NCBI GenBank assembly: GCA_034620365.1
Contig: JAQGEQ010000251.1
Span: 1 to 64,000 of the forward strand
Direction: 5' to 3'
Source: Pegea sp. RAD2-039
Lineage: Eukaryota > Chordata > Thaliacea > Salpida > Salpidae
Length of the DNA: 64,000 nt
In this document: positions 24,640-37,959 of the stretch, one piece after another
How the letters are laid out: each line of letters starts with the position of its first letter
Numbering within the stretch: the stretch's first letter is position 1
The notes under the pieces: model-generated
Told to the model about the DNA's origin: nothing
Seen by the model: only the letters and a program-made list of their open reading frames with translations
Database searches by the model: none
Made by a program: the position numbers and the translations under genes

Positions 24640-27600
24640 GAAGAAAAATAAATGATTAATGTGAAGAAATTGAAACAAATATTTACATATAAACATGATT
24701 TATTTATATAATTAGAAGTCAACTAACATAAAAACATTAAACTTAGTAAATAAGTACAATAAATTTCTCTTTTATAAAGAAAGTTGAATATTCATAGGTA
24801 GAAAAGTTTAAAATTATGAGTATTAACTTGAGAATCAAAAAATATGATGTAATCACAATAATAAACTTTAAAGTTCAACTATTTCTAATAGTTCAATAGT
24901 TAAAATAGGAATAAATAACAAAATCTAGCATCAAAACTTAAAGTTAAAAATAAATACAAGTTTAATACTAATATAGACATAAGAACTTAGTAATAACTTT
25001 GTCATTTCTAAACAATATCAATTTGATTTTAGCTTTAGAGATTTACATTAATGCATACTATTAAAGAAACTGAAATACTAACAACAAAATAAGTTCATGT
25101 TGATTAAGATATTTTTATCATGTTGGTAAGCCTATAGTATACAAAAGTCTAATAAATGACATTATTTTATTAGAAATAAACAAAAAAGTTGATAAAACTT
25201 TTCATAAAAACTCATTTTATAAAAAAAATTTAAGACTAAAGAAAGTATACAGATGATAAATAAAAATTTTACACATAAAAAATATATTGTTTAAAAAAAT
25301 CATTTTATTGTAAGAAAACCTATAGTAGTACCAACAAATTTATGAAATAGTCTCAAGAAATAAAACACATATTCAATTATCTAATTCTTTCATCATATAT
25401 TTTTATAGCATTTATAAACCTATTCATAAATGTAAATCTTTAAAAGTTTATGATAGTCTTAAAATACAGATTTTTTTTCATTTAACAATCTAAACATAAT
25501 TGTAAGTATAAATAGATTTCTAGAAATAAATTAAGTTGAATTTAGAAACAAACTTGATGCAAACTATAAAAAAATATTGTCATAAAAATAAGTTTTAGAT
25601 TATTTACTAATAAAATAACTTTATATCAAAAGAAATTTATCAAAGCAATACAAGTATCTTATACTGGTCTTCTACCAAATATAGAATATTGAATTTAAAT
25701 TTAGATATTATAAATATATAAAGTAAAATTAACAAAACAAAAAAAACTTTTTATTTGAACTTATCCAAAATCTGACTTTTAAAAGATAAATAATATGAAC
25801 AGTATCTCATATTTTAGTCTTTTAATTTGACAAACTTAAATTATGAATACTTTACAATTCCATTTATAGAAAATAGGCAAGTAAAGCAACAGAAAGAGTT
25901 AAACAGTGCTAGTCTCCATCAATTTTCACTAAATATTATAAATCTAAGTTATAAAAACCATATTATAGGATATCTTGAATATAAGGATTGAATACTAAAT
26001 TAATAACTTAAAGCTTTATAAAAATAGATTAACTATTATAAAATGTTTTATAATAAATTTTAACCAAATTTTTTGTTATAAAATTAAAAAAAAAATCATA
26101 ATCTATTTTTAACTTAAATTTAAAGATATGATATTATAATAGTACATTTGAAAGGACAAACGAACATTTTTAGGTAGTATATATCTAACTGATAGAATTA
26201 AAGAAAAATCAAAAAAGCCATAAGCTTAATCTAGATACAAAAAAATTATAACTCAATCAAGATACAGAAAGTTTATATTGCATAATACAATTATTTGGTA
26301 ATAACTAATTCATGTTTTACCTGCTTAATATCATAATTTGTTTTAATTATATAAAGTTATTTAAGTAATTTTTAAGTTAGCAATATGTTACAATATTTTT
26401 TATAAATCATTTAGAAATAAGTATGCTTAAAAATTAACAAAATATAACCAAGTCAAGATAAAAGAATTTTATTGTAAAATAAAATTACTTTAGTATTTAA
26501 AATAGTCTAAAATTTTGCTATAAATTAAATGTTTATATTTAACTTTAAATCTAACTCAATAAATGATTAATTTGAATCTAAAATGAAACAAAAATATATT
26601 ACAAAGTGTTACAAAGTATAAAAGTTTAGAAGTAATTTTGAAACAGAAGATAATTACTTATTATAATTGAGAAATTGTACAATAGATCTTTAATCTAATA
26701 TTTACACATGTAAAAAGTCCAATCATAAATTAAGTAAAAGCAATTGTAAGAAAAGATCTTAAAGTTTTTTTTTAAGTATTATTAGTCTATTGATTGTTTA
26801 TTTAAATCTCTACATAAATATTATTCTAAACTGAAAAACTTATACATACAGATTGCAATAAATAAAAAACTTTTTTTTTCAAAATGAATGAAAAAAAATA
26901 TAACAAAGTTTATTTAGTGATATCTGAATAAAATTATTTTTAACTTTATTTATATAACGTTTCAAATAACTAAATTCTTCAAATATCACATTAATATATC
27001 TAAATCTTAATATTTTTTAAAGAATTTAAATTATAGTTTTTAAAAATTAGCGATATTTGTATAGCAAACAGACTTTAAACCTTAAAATTGTATAAACAAA
27101 AGCAAAAAAATAATCAACATTTTATAACAACAATCAAACAATAAAAATTAAACATATGAAACATTAATACATAAAAAACGAAATATTTGGTATTCGTCGT
27201 AATAGGTAAACAGCAGACTAAGTAAAGAAAGTCAAACACATAGTACTTACTACGAATTCTGAATAGCGTTTTATATGAAATAAGGTGTGTACTTAAAAAT
27301 GACTTGTAAACTTATGGTGGCGCACTGTTTTAGTTTACATACCACCGAATAATTTAAAATAAAACCTAAAGATATTTAATAACATTTAAACTTGAGTAAA
27401 AATTATTCGTAGTTAAAAAACACCGTCATTATTAGGTTTGTAATGATTTTTAAAAATAAGTTAACAATGATTAAAGATGTATCATTCAACATTTGTTTAC
27501 TAAATATGAGTAAAAATTCTAATTTAAGTACTTTATAGCTTCAATATTTAAACTGATAAACTATCTAAAATATAAATGTCAAAAACATATTTATTTTTCC

Positions 27601-29311
27601 TACATCTCTGAATTTTCTTTGAGTTGGAGCTATTCATCGTATACTTTGATGGTTGTCTATCAATAAAAATTAATAAAAGAAGGGAAACTTATTAAGATGA
27701 AGTGTTTTTACCAAGTTAACAAGCTACTTATCATTTACTAGGTATAGTAGTAGCTAAGCAGCATTGGTTAAAAAGAAGCTGTCAACTTCTATAACATGTA
27801 GAAGCTTTTAAAATAATAACGACTATTTCAAGTAGATAACTTTGAGCAAAAGCTTTATTTACAAAATGTTTCTACAAATATTAAACTTATGAAATAAAAT
27901 TATTTGAATATATTTCAAATACAAGAAAATAAAAAAGTTTCGATTTAGTTCTAGCATTTTTTATTAAAATGCTTCTAGTTGGAATAGAACTGCAAAGCTA
28001 TTATACAAAACCCTGATTGTAACACGGTTTATGATTGTTTTAACTGTGCTTAAATAATTTCATTTATCAGCTATTTCAAATTTAGTTATAGAAATATTGA
28101 CATATTACATTTGAAAAAAAGTTAATATGGCGTAAAATTTGAAATCAGTATTTTTAACTTTTACTAAGCTATAGTGTCTTTGATTAAAACTTTAAATTAG
28201 TTATTGAAACTTTAACCCTAACCCCTTTAAATGCAACCTTAATGTGTTTGTTTAAAAGGAGAGAAATAAGAAAAAGACTTCAAAGTCAAGAGACTAAGAA
28301 CTTCTGTCTTATATCAGTTTCTATTATCATTTATTCATAAAATTATATATAAAAACATTATAGTATATTTTAGTCTATAGAATAACTCTCTCATAAGCAA
28401 AGGGCTTATTACGAAAATGGTTAAATAAAATTCGGTTTTTGATAAACTTAATTTGATTAAAGAATAACTGACTGAACTTTCTGAAATAGGACTGCAGATT
28501 GAAAAATAATATGATGTAATCTGCATTATATATTTATATTTACTAGTTATTGAAGATAATAATTATAATTTCTAAGTAAAATTTTAAAGAGAAAAAAATA
28601 TATATCTTGTTTACCAGTACATTTAGAACTACAAAAGAAATTAAAATACAAAGCGTAGTAATTGTGTTTCAAGAAAAGAAGTTTAAACAGTTGTCTTATT
28701 TATTGCTTCAAGGATAATTGTTGTAGAGACAGAAAAGAATAAAGTATAATACAGAGGCTTTTATTCTCAATTCTGAGTTTATCAAGGACATTTTTGAAGT
28801 AAAGTATAATAAGAAGTTTCTAGTCTAACCAAATCTTTAAATGTTAAACAAATATTGATCTCTTATTTTTATAATTGATTTTTTTCTTTTGATTAATCCC
28901 GAAGGAGCTTACTGCATTCTCAAGAGAACCTTAAGAATTCATTGATGCAATAAACAGAGTTCTTTATAATCTATAGGAAACTTTGGAAAACATTTAACAT
29001 CTCTAGCCTCGATAAGACAACTTAGGATACTGAATTCGTCGTTTTACAATTTTTTTAAAATTTGAATCTCATTATGAATACTCTCAGGTTTTCATTATTT
29101 CATATAAGCTTCAATCTGAGGTTTATTATAGATGTATTAGATTTAAAATACATTAGTATTCTCTAAATGTCTACTAGATTTTGAAGTTTTGTTGGCTACA
29201 TTTGATGTTTCCTTGATTACAACTTTATATATTTTTTAGAAGATCTAATCTGTTTATCTGATTCTGATTTTTAAAATTATTCACAACCTAATTGATCTTC
29301 AGTTTGATGAC
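24640..29311. other. Long AT-rich region upstream of the septin gene
   Basis: Roughly 4.7 kb with extremely low GC and no convincing coding sequence. It probably includes a septin 5'UTR intron and promoter: between 27240 and 27350 (minus) there are donor-like sites (GTAAGTAC, GTATGT) within a slightly GC-richer patch. A TTTAACCCTAACCCC stretch near 28210 resembles two telomere repeats but is too short to call. The 63-codon frame at 28335-28526 is not supported. Confidence 0.4.
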
Positions 29312-29712
29312 TTTTTCTCCATTAGTCCCTCCCTCAAGTTATATCAACTTAGAAGACATAAATTACATCTTAATAAGCCCACTCCACCAGCTACGTTAAC
29401 CAGATTAAGTTTTTTCTCATACCGCATAATCAGTACATGGAACAATCTGCCATCAGAGATTGTCATGTCAAAATCACTTATGCTGTTCAAGAAAAAGCTG
29501 AATTGTTATAATATCGCCAACATTGCCATTTCTAAACTGTGAATTTTTCTCTTTTACAATACTATGATTCTGTGCAGTTCTTCATTGTCATATGCTTTTT
29601 CGTTTACACGTCAAATAGATCTAATTTGTGAGAATGTGTGTTAGCGAGAGGTGCTCTTTTTAGGCACCCTCCTTCACATTTATTGTAATAAATAAATAAA
29701 TAAATAAATAAA
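29312..29712 (+). mobile_element. 3' end of a LINE retrotransposon (copy A)
   Basis: A short frame encodes the conserved C-terminal end of a non-LTR reverse-transcriptase protein (FFSYRIISTWNNLPSEIV, then SLMLFKKKL). It is followed by an untranslated tail containing GTGAGAATGTGTGTTAGCGA, a GAGGTGC/GCACC stem-loop, and a terminal (TAAA)n/(AATA)n microsatellite at about 29688-29712, the usual tail of CR1/L2-type LINEs. The same tail occurs at 43617 on the other strand. Sequence upstream to about 28860 is too decayed to follow. Dead 5'-truncated copy. Confidence 0.75.
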
Positions 29713-30084
29713 TATTTGAAGTATACATTCAAAAATTCAAATTTGAAAAATATATTTTTCATAAATTTACATTAATGAACAGCTGTAAATAACATAGATA
29801 AATGGCATCTGATTTTTTACAAGACATAAAAGTTATGATCTTTCTTTATCATAAGCACATCTAATACTTTGAAAACTCTGATTATACTTTTTCATATAGT
29901 GTTAACAAATAAAATATTTTAAATCAAATAGCTAAACTTTAAAAACTGTTAATTTCTACAATAAAAGTTTTCACAAATTCGGAATTATTTACACGAAGAA
30001 AAAAAAAGAGTTTGAATTAAAAGACATTCATGCATTTAAGAAAATTAGAATGTTTTAAAGTTTTAAATTTTGTTTGGATTTTTA

Positions 30085-30818
30085 TTAAGAGAGAATTTCC
30101 AAAATGGATATGGATTCTGCATTCTTGTTGTCTTCTGATGGATATTTTCTGATGAAATTAATAAAAAATAGAGATATCTATACTATATACTTATTTACTA
30201 TATAATTAACTTTTGATTTTGAAATATGTGATTTATAAAGATTCTATGAAATAACTAGGTGATTACTAAACTTAAAAAAGGAAGTACTCAAACTTTATTC
30301 AAATACTTAATATAAAATTAATCTATTTTATCTTTTCAGCATTGAAATTTTACAGTAAAATTTAAAAATATCGTTTATCAATTAATTTAACAAAACTATT
30401 TAAAACACAAAATAGGTTTTTTTTTTTTTAAAAGTACCTACCTTTTTTTGATGAGTCGAACAACTTTTGCAATATTTTTTTCAAGGCACCTTAAGTTAAA
30501 AATGTTTTTGTTGAAAATTGATGAAGAAAGTTAACATTTTTTTTAAAATAAGATTGGTATAAGAGGACATCTTACTTAAACCTCCGCTGTAAGCAACGTT
30601 TTGTAATGACCAGCCAGTTTTTTCTTTCCAGTCCCATTTAGATACCGACTGTTAATTAAAACAAACATCTGGTAAACCTTAAATAGTGTTACAAAGCTTA
30701 AATATATTAAATAATTTTACAAAACTGAAAATCAAGATTACAATACCTGCGAACAATTTATAAAACAAGCAGCTACTATACATAAACAAAAAACCACTTT
30801 CATTGTCTTGTTTGACAT
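30085..30818 (-). CDS. Small secreted cationic peptide precursor (unnamed)
   Basis: Hand-assembled four-exon gene: 30818 or 30803-30747, 30648-30576, 30489-30442, and 30134-30085. All GT-AG joints are in phase and donors are good (GTATTG, GTAAGA, GTAGGT). Exon 1 is a textbook signal peptide (MKVVFCLCIVAACFINCS; a second in-frame ATG lies five codons upstream at 30818). Exon 2 carries a Trp-rich segment (KWDWKEKTGW). Exons 2-3 create a cationic amphipathic helix (GLSALKKILQKLFDSSKK, net positive), and exon 4 an acidic tail (EDNKNAESISILEILS). Signal, cationic helix and acidic tail is the layout of several marine-invertebrate antimicrobial-peptide precursors. An alternative acceptor 14 nt upstream in exon 4 (exon 30148-30063) gives a different basic tail. 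About 75 aa in total. I cannot name a family; a neuropeptide is also possible. Confidence 0.6.
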
Positions 30819-30882
30819 TTTTTCTGATAGTTTTATCTAGAGCCCCAGATACTAATAGTGTGTTAAGGTCTTAATCATTTGG

Positions 30883-30890
30883 TTTATATA
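30883..30890 (-). promoter_or_regulatory. TATA box of the small secreted peptide gene
   Basis: TATATAAA on the minus strand, 65 bp upstream of the first in-frame ATG (30818) and 80 bp from the second. A start site about 30 bp downstream would leave a leader of some 35-50 nt. This independent signal supports the hand-built gene. Confidence 0.55.
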
Positions 30891-32879
30891 GCTAAAACAT
30901 TTTAGTAAGCGTGAAATTATTCTTCAAACTTCTTATATGAACACTCATACAAAAATGAATCTAATGTGAAAACGTCGTATCGCTGCCATTTTCCATGTGA
31001 TGCTTTTCATGAGAAAATTCTCTGATTAAAATTACTGATTTATTATCACTCTCTTCTTTGATCAATTAGACGTATTTTAAAATTGGATATTTTATTTATA
31101 GCTTTCAAATAATTGTCTTTAAAATAAAATATTTACTGAACCTTTAGTCAACAAGACAAAGGCTTTCTAAGTTTAACTTTTGATAAATTATTCCATATTA
31201 TATTCATCAAACTAGCTTCATTTGGGAAAATAAAGTGAAATAAATCTTTAAAGAGTATAAACTAAAGACTTAAACAATTTTTTGTCAAAAGTATTGTGTT
31301 ACTACGATAATTTCTATAGAAATAACCGACAGAAATTTGTAATTTTATTTATTTTTCGGTTTTAGGATTTCTGTTATGTTTTTAATGATAATTTTTCAAC
31401 CTAGGTCTTTATCCTGATATCGAAAACGGATACCACTTCAAAAGGTATTACATAAACACTTACAAAACTTGTATAACACTGAAATATTCTTGAGCACAAC
31501 CAGCATGGCTGTTCTTAGCCGTAGCAGGTCATTATTACAAGTATTTATTCTTAACTATAATTCAATGGTTAACTTTCCGCATCTATCAGTATACATGAAT
31601 ATTAAATGTCTTTTATGTCTTAGCTGTTGAATCATCATTCTAAGACTTTAATGCTTTTAGATTTAATTTTAAATAATCAATACTATAAGCTTTCAACTTA
31701 GACAGATGTACTCTAGGGAGGTTTCATAATATTAATCTACTTAAACCGAATTTGTGAGCAGAAATAATTCAATTTGCGTTGAGCCGTTCATTACTGAAAG
31801 ATACAATTTTAAATACGCTTAACAAAAAAGTTTAAAATATTTCTTCAAGCTGTCAATATACTTTTAATATTTTAGGTAATTAGTATTGATTTTAAAATCA
31901 AATTTAATTAACATTTGAAATATTCTTACTTTATACAACTTAGATAAAAAAATCCATACGATTTTCAAGCAGTTAAAATTTTATTCAAAGTCTTTCAAGC
32001 TAAATTTAATGAAGAACTAAACTTTAAAAATGTTAAGACTTTATAAAAAATATATTTTCGGAAAAGTATCTTTTATGCTTTCAGTTTTTATGTTTAAGTT
32101 TTGAATTGAAGTCTCTTTAGTCTAAAAATATTTATTAGTGAGACTATTTTGGTTTATAATTCAATACTTCAAATGTACAATAAGCAGTTTCGAGTTTTTA
32201 ACATCATGATCAAGGGCTCTCACACTTTAAAAGCAAGAGGACTGAATTTTCAGAGTCTCTAAGGTAATTACAATGAATCCACTGATAAACAAACACTCTT
32301 GCAAACACTGAGTATTACAATTTTGTATTTTTAAACTGCTTATAAATTTCTAAATAACCGGATTTACTCCTAATTTTCCTTATAGTCATATCGTTTTGTA
32401 AGAGTTGTATAGTTTGTTACATGCAGCCATGCGTTAAATAAATAATTTAGTGAATATTTCTTATCGGCGACTTTGGCAAAGTTAAGTAAATTAACTCTAC
32501 CCCACTATGTAAAATATATTTGTATTAGGACTATTATTATTTTTCTGAAAATGATTGAATGCAGGTTCATCTACGCAACGATCCTCAAACTAATTTGTTT
32601 CATCTATTAAAGAAAAGTTGCATTTATGAAAGGAAACTTTAAAATCTTAGTAAGATTTTCTTGGATTTAGTCTGGTATTAGAACTAATAGTATTCTCAGC
32701 ATTTGTTTGTAGGCATCTCTTACTAAATGTTATAAACTATGGAATGTATTCTAAGTATTTGCACCAAAAAGTACTATTATAAATTATCATTCAAATCGAA
32801 TATTAAGTAAAATTTAAATTATAATCATGTTTAAGTTTAGAAAGTTATACAACTTGCGGTATAATAGTAAAGTATTTTG
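30891..32879. other. Intergenic, AT-rich
   Basis: About 2 kb between the peptide gene and a LINE remnant. No open frame or repeat stands out. Confidence 0.4.
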
Positions 32880-32884
32880 CCGCT

Positions 32885-34525
32885 GACGTAAATGTGTTAA
32901 CCGTCAATCTCATATATGTCGTTATCGTTTGGTAATAGACTGTGCTGTGGGTAGCGCGTATTGTTAGTATACTTATCGTTGTTATTAGTCACCTTCTTAA
33001 TAATTTGAACAAAGTTCATTATTATTACACAGCTCTAAAGTGAACTACTTTTTTATTTGTAAGATGCCTGTAGTTGCTAAGAATATTAAGGAAAGAAACT
33101 AGCAGTCACTGGCTGTTATACTAGTTTAGTGTCAATGCCTATCAGTCACACTTAATCAAGATAAAACGTTTCAACCTATGTTAGTAGTAAATTATTGACA
33201 TTATTGCTGTGTTATATATTACTTACTAAGGAAACTACTATTTCTATTTATATAAATCATATTTTTCAAATAAGGCTTGAAATAAGTGAAAGATTTTGAT
33301 GTAGTTGGAAAGAAATTCCAAACTGTAGTTAGCATATTGAAAAAGCTGCTGATCAACTAGATGTTATAAAAGTTAATGAGTGAGTCAATTTTAAACAATC
33401 AATCTCTGAGGGTGTATGAAAGTTTAGGATATTTAAAGAAGTCATTGAAGCTAAGATGAAAGATACTATTGATGATTTAAAATAGTAGTAGCAGGTCGGG
33501 GAAAAGGTAATATTTCAAGGATTTTATATTGAGCTTAAAGAGACGGTGTTTGTATGAAGAGAAGGGTGTACCAGATTCAGGAAAAGCTTTCCTGGTAAAT
33601 ATTTTAGAATAGACTCAAGGTTTATAATATCAATACAAACTTTTATGAATATATGAATAGAAAACTATTTGAGAAACACATTTATGACTTTTTTTCTAGT
33701 CACAAAATTTGCATTACTCTTTGAAAGGTAGAAGTATTAAAATGAAATTAAAGTATAAACATATACTTATAAGAGAGGTTCTATTTGTGGATAAGCTGAG
33801 TATAAATTAAATACAGCTTCAACCTTGGTCACAAAATTAGTACTTTTTTTTACAATGTAGTTTTTTTCTTTTGTTTTAAAAACTTGTAAGCTTTTACTTC
33901 ATATCTGAAATAGGTTTGGTAATTTATCATTTAAAATCTTGTTCATAGTTATCTTATGACAAAAGATTTTTGATTAAATCCCGACAGCCAAAAAGCTTTC
34001 TACTTAATGGATTTTTTTTAGATTTTATTCAAATATTAGGAGACTGATTTTAGTTTAGATGAAATAAGATTGTAGGAAGCAAACAATTATTTGAAATTAA
34101 ACTTTAAATTAGCAACATTTAGTAATGTACAACTAACAACTAAGCTCTGTAAAATAAGAGATATATACTTTCGTATATACTTTTTCAATAGAGTAACCAC
34201 GGCTTGCAATCTTTTTCCCGACTCCATCACTACATCAAAATCTATTTACATAAGTGACTTGTTTCCAGTCTTTTCATTTTCTTCACTTATTTTGTTATTC
34301 TGTGATTTTGATTCATAATTTTATTCAATTTAAGCCTCTGAACTGTCCCTATTTTTCTAAATTTCATATGATAAACTGTAATACTAAAGGCCCTTTTATC
34401 ATTATTCGTTTATTTATCATTTATTATGCTCATATTGTTTTTTGTGTGCTGTATATCCTTTATTGAAAATATTAGCTTTATTTATTATAAAGGCTGTATT
34501 GAATAAATTAAATAAATACTTAGTG
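32885..34525 (+). mobile_element. Decayed LINE retrotransposon (copy C)
   Basis: The 5' part (about 32905-33010) is similar to the minus-strand element at 44520-44370: both share a CTCATATA block, then GACTGTG(C/T)TGT(G/A)GGTAG and TTATC(G/A)TTGTT(A/G)TTAGTC. A short frame beginning ATGCCTGTAGTTGC follows at 33063, and the middle contains broken ORF1-like sequence. Near the end a frame (34091-34260) encodes a reverse-transcriptase C terminus (YFFNRVTTACNLFPDSI). The copy ends in an ATAAATTAAATAAATA tail near 34520. Frames are broken, so it is inactive; the element length suggests internal deletion. Whether 5' and 3' parts belong to one insertion is inferred from spacing. Confidence 0.55.
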
Positions 34526-34950
34526 TAGTGATATCTTCAAGGAATATTTACTGTAGATTAAATGTGGACAATTGTAATCAACTGTAAGTTGTTAATGTGT
34601 AGTTAGCATGATAATAACAGTGATTCGGAAAATAATAATCTTTAATTTTACACAAATTGTTTAATAACAAGCAATTAGGGTTTATCTAATCTAGTTTTGT
34701 ATAAAAAGCATCCAAATATATTTAGCCAAGAAAAAATTTTATGAGAAAAACGAAGTATAAAGTAAATATTAAGATGAAAATAATTTTTCTGATGAGAAAG
34801 TAGGTGATCCAATCGTGATAAACCTTGATTTTAATAATATTTAATCTTCTAAAACAAATCATAAAACCTATCACTAATGTTCAAAAAAGTTTAAAAAAGA
34901 TGTTCAAAACCTTCTTTTTTATCATGACTATTAGAAATTAACTTATAAAC

Positions 34951-35434
34951 CATAAAATAGTAAAAAATAATTATAACTCTGCAAATTACATCAAATAATT
35001 TGTTCGTCGGAGACAGACTGGAAGTAATTGATTTAAAAACGTATGATTTTGAAAAGTGCAGAAAGTCGCAAGCTTATCTTTTTATGGTAATCAGCAGTTT
35101 TGTTGCTATCTGTTCAATTTTTATTCAATTTGAATTACTAGTACTCATAAAAAACAATTTTTATTCATCTTTTGAATTTTCAATGTTTGATTTGAAAGAA
35201 ACTGTTCTTTGCTGGTCTTATAACTTCATAACTTGCTGTTTATGTACAATCAGCTGTTATTACATGATATCACATATTTTACTTAAAGTCAAACTCACAT
35301 CTCGTGTGGCAAAGTTAGATGACCTAGAAGTAATATCAGCTTTGATATTACAAATCAGTTTTAATGAAATAAAAATAAATTTACAAATGCGAGTACTGAT
35401 GCTGTCTCGGGCGCCATCTTCTATAGGTGAATAA
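34951..35434 (+). CDS. Possible membrane-protein exon or relic
   Basis: An open frame of about 155 codons (no ATG near its start) encodes two hydrophobic segments of membrane-helix length (FMVISSFVAICSIFIQFELL and FITCCLCTISCYYMISHIL) separated by a short polar loop. No family was recognised. The first 110 bp are duplicated imperfectly 525 bp downstream. It may be an exon of a multi-pass protein with splice sites I could not place, or a decayed gene copy; base composition is only slightly less AT-rich than its surroundings. Confidence 0.25.
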
Positions 35435-35475
35435 GATTATTGATATAAAGTTGATGAGGAATTAGTGTCTAAATA

Positions 35476-35601
35476 ATAAAATAGTAAAAAATAATAATAA
35501 CTCTACAAATGATATCAAATAATATCTTCGTCGGATATTGATATTCGTCGATTGGAATTAATTGTTTTAAAAATGTTCAATTCTAAAAAGTGCAGAAAAT
35601 T
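35476..35601 (+). repeat. Diverged second copy of the 34951 segment
   Basis: Similar to 34951-35070: shared blocks include AAAATAGTAAAAAATAAT, AACTCT(A/G)CAAAT, ATCAAATAAT, TTCGTCGGA and AAAAAGTGCAGAAA. It has a 16-bp insertion that repeats GATATTCGTCG-like sequence and disrupts the frame. It is a local duplication of the beginning of the neighbouring frame. Confidence 0.6.
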
Positions 35602-37959
35602 GATATTTGATTAATTAACTTTGCTTACAATTTGTTCACTAACAATTTCAATTACTACAATTTAAATAGTTACATGGTGTAAACTTTATTAACATATATT
35701 ATAAAAACTTGTTCGTAAACTAAGAAACAAATTCAAACCTTCAAAATAAAGATTCCTTGCAGCTTTACATTTCAATAACTAATTATGTATTTTTTCCTAG
35801 ATATTATGTTTTGTATTTAAGCACTAAGCTCGTATAAAGAAGTTTTTATATACCATCAACTTGAAGTTTCAGATATTTGATTAAAAATAAAATTCTTTTG
35901 ACAAAATGTCTGTAGATCTTGAAAATTAATTAAACTATTCTATGAAAATACTAAGAATCAGCCTTATTTATTAAAATAAGTTTTAAAAAGTCCAATATAA
36001 GTTTTATTATTAGTTATTGTTTCTTATGTGTTGGGTGATGATAAAAACTTTGATTTTTAATTTAAAAGTATCATCAACCATCAATGAAAACTTGCACTTA
36101 ACTTGTATGTTTCCCTAAAAAAGAAACTGTTCACATTCTAATAAATTAATGACTGACATAAATATAATTTAACATTCATATTGAATATAAAATGCTAAGC
36201 TATATGTTATATTTTGAACGAACCCTTCACTTTACTCAAAAAATATTTTATATGTGCTCTCAGCTTAGGGGAATTTATATGTAAGTCTTAATCTAGTTAT
36301 TATCATTATAAGATTCATAAAATTATTTACATCACCTGCAGTCATGATTATGTCATTATGTTAGTAATACCGGTTTTGATGAATTGTTTCATAAAATTTA
36401 ATTATTGTAGATATAAGGTCAGACTTATTTGATCATTTGAAATGCTTTTTTTTATTAACAGTAATGCTTTGAATTTTGTTAAAGTATGCTAAATATTTAT
36501 CTTTATTTATAGACTTTGATTTATAATATATATTTACTTTGTACTGGTAATGGTTTGTAATAACTTCTAGATAATTATAAATTTTTTATAATTTTTAAAA
36601 TAAAGTTTTCTAAAACTTGTATATAAATCATTTTTGGTCTGTTAATGTAAAAACTCATAATAACCTACAGTTTTTTCCAAGTTATAATGAAATTTTTTTT
36701 AGAAATACCATCAACGTTTTAATTTAACTTGCTAGTTAAACTTAATTTGGTTAAAAATTACTTTTTTATGAATATGAATTCTAATAATCATTTTCAAATC
36801 ATTTTTGGTTCATTATATGGTTACTAGTAAAAGGAAAATAATAATAATCAATTCCATTAAGTTTAAAGTTAATTAATATAAAACTTAATCTTAGATATCC
36901 ATTTTATATAATTTATATGTATGTTGCTTATGTAAAACATCATTGAAAGAAAAACTATTTTATTTTAATCTCAGTGAAGTTGTTTCATAGTGAGAGAAAT
37001 ATTTTATTATAATTTTGGTCTTTACACTATTTGGAGTTTGTTCATTTTTCTTTTGGTAAACTTCAATTTATTATTTCATGCATTTTACATTCAAAGTTGT
37101 TTATGTATTGCATAGTTTATTTTTAAATAAATTCTGACGTTAAAGGTACAATTTGTATTTATTTGAAATATTAGTTTTCTATTTTGTGCCTGTTTTTGTA
37201 TTCACTTAATGTTAATAGTCATTGTTAAATAGAAATCTATTTTCAAAAAGAAAGTTAAAATTTTGTTTTGTTCATTATTCAAATATCTAGTTTATCATTC
37301 ATTAAAAATAGTGACCTTGTATTTTTTTAATAGTTGTTATCAATTCTCTTAACAAACATCTTTACTTGATAAATTATCTGAACTTTATTTTGTGAAAAAT
37401 TTCAGCATTTTAAATTATGTTTTTACCTCACTAACATATCAATTATTTTATAATAATTATCTGTAAAATTAAAGTTTTAAACTTTTAAAATAATTTGAAA
37501 AAGTTTTTTACAAAATTGATTAAGAAATTTATTGTTTTCAAATAACAATTTTATTTTTAACTACGTGACTATCTTTTATTATATGTTGATCCAATTTAAC
37601 TATTTAATTTGTTATTTTTAAGTAAACAATATATCTTGCAACCGTTCAAATTGTGCAATTAAAAAAATTAACAATATAATGCTTCGTTTTCTTTAATTTG
37701 TCAACATAAAATTAAAAATTAAATTCTAATCACAAGCTTAAAATACTAAATGATAATAAGTAATAACTTTTATTCCAATTAAAATTATTTTATCATTTCT
37801 TTTCTTAAAACTTTAAACAAAAAAAAACTTCTCTTTTTTCTTAATTTGATTTTAAAACAAATATTTAAATTTTAATTTGTCTTTGAAAATGTCCTCAGCA
37901 AATAGAACTTTGACAGAAATTTCTTTTTCATCAGTTAGTTTATGTAATCTTTATTAGCT
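35602..37959. other. Intergenic, AT-rich
   Basis: Very AT-rich, no supported feature; probably contains the promoter or 5'UTR of the coiled-coil gene that starts at 37960. Confidence 0.4.

Noticed and set aside
27270-27280. TATAAAA as septin promoter
   Set aside because: It lies only about 20 bp before the donor-like site, so the start point would fall inside the presumed intron.
28205-28225. TTTAACCCTAACCCC, telomere-like
   Set aside because: Only about two repeat units; expected by chance or as a tiny interstitial remnant.
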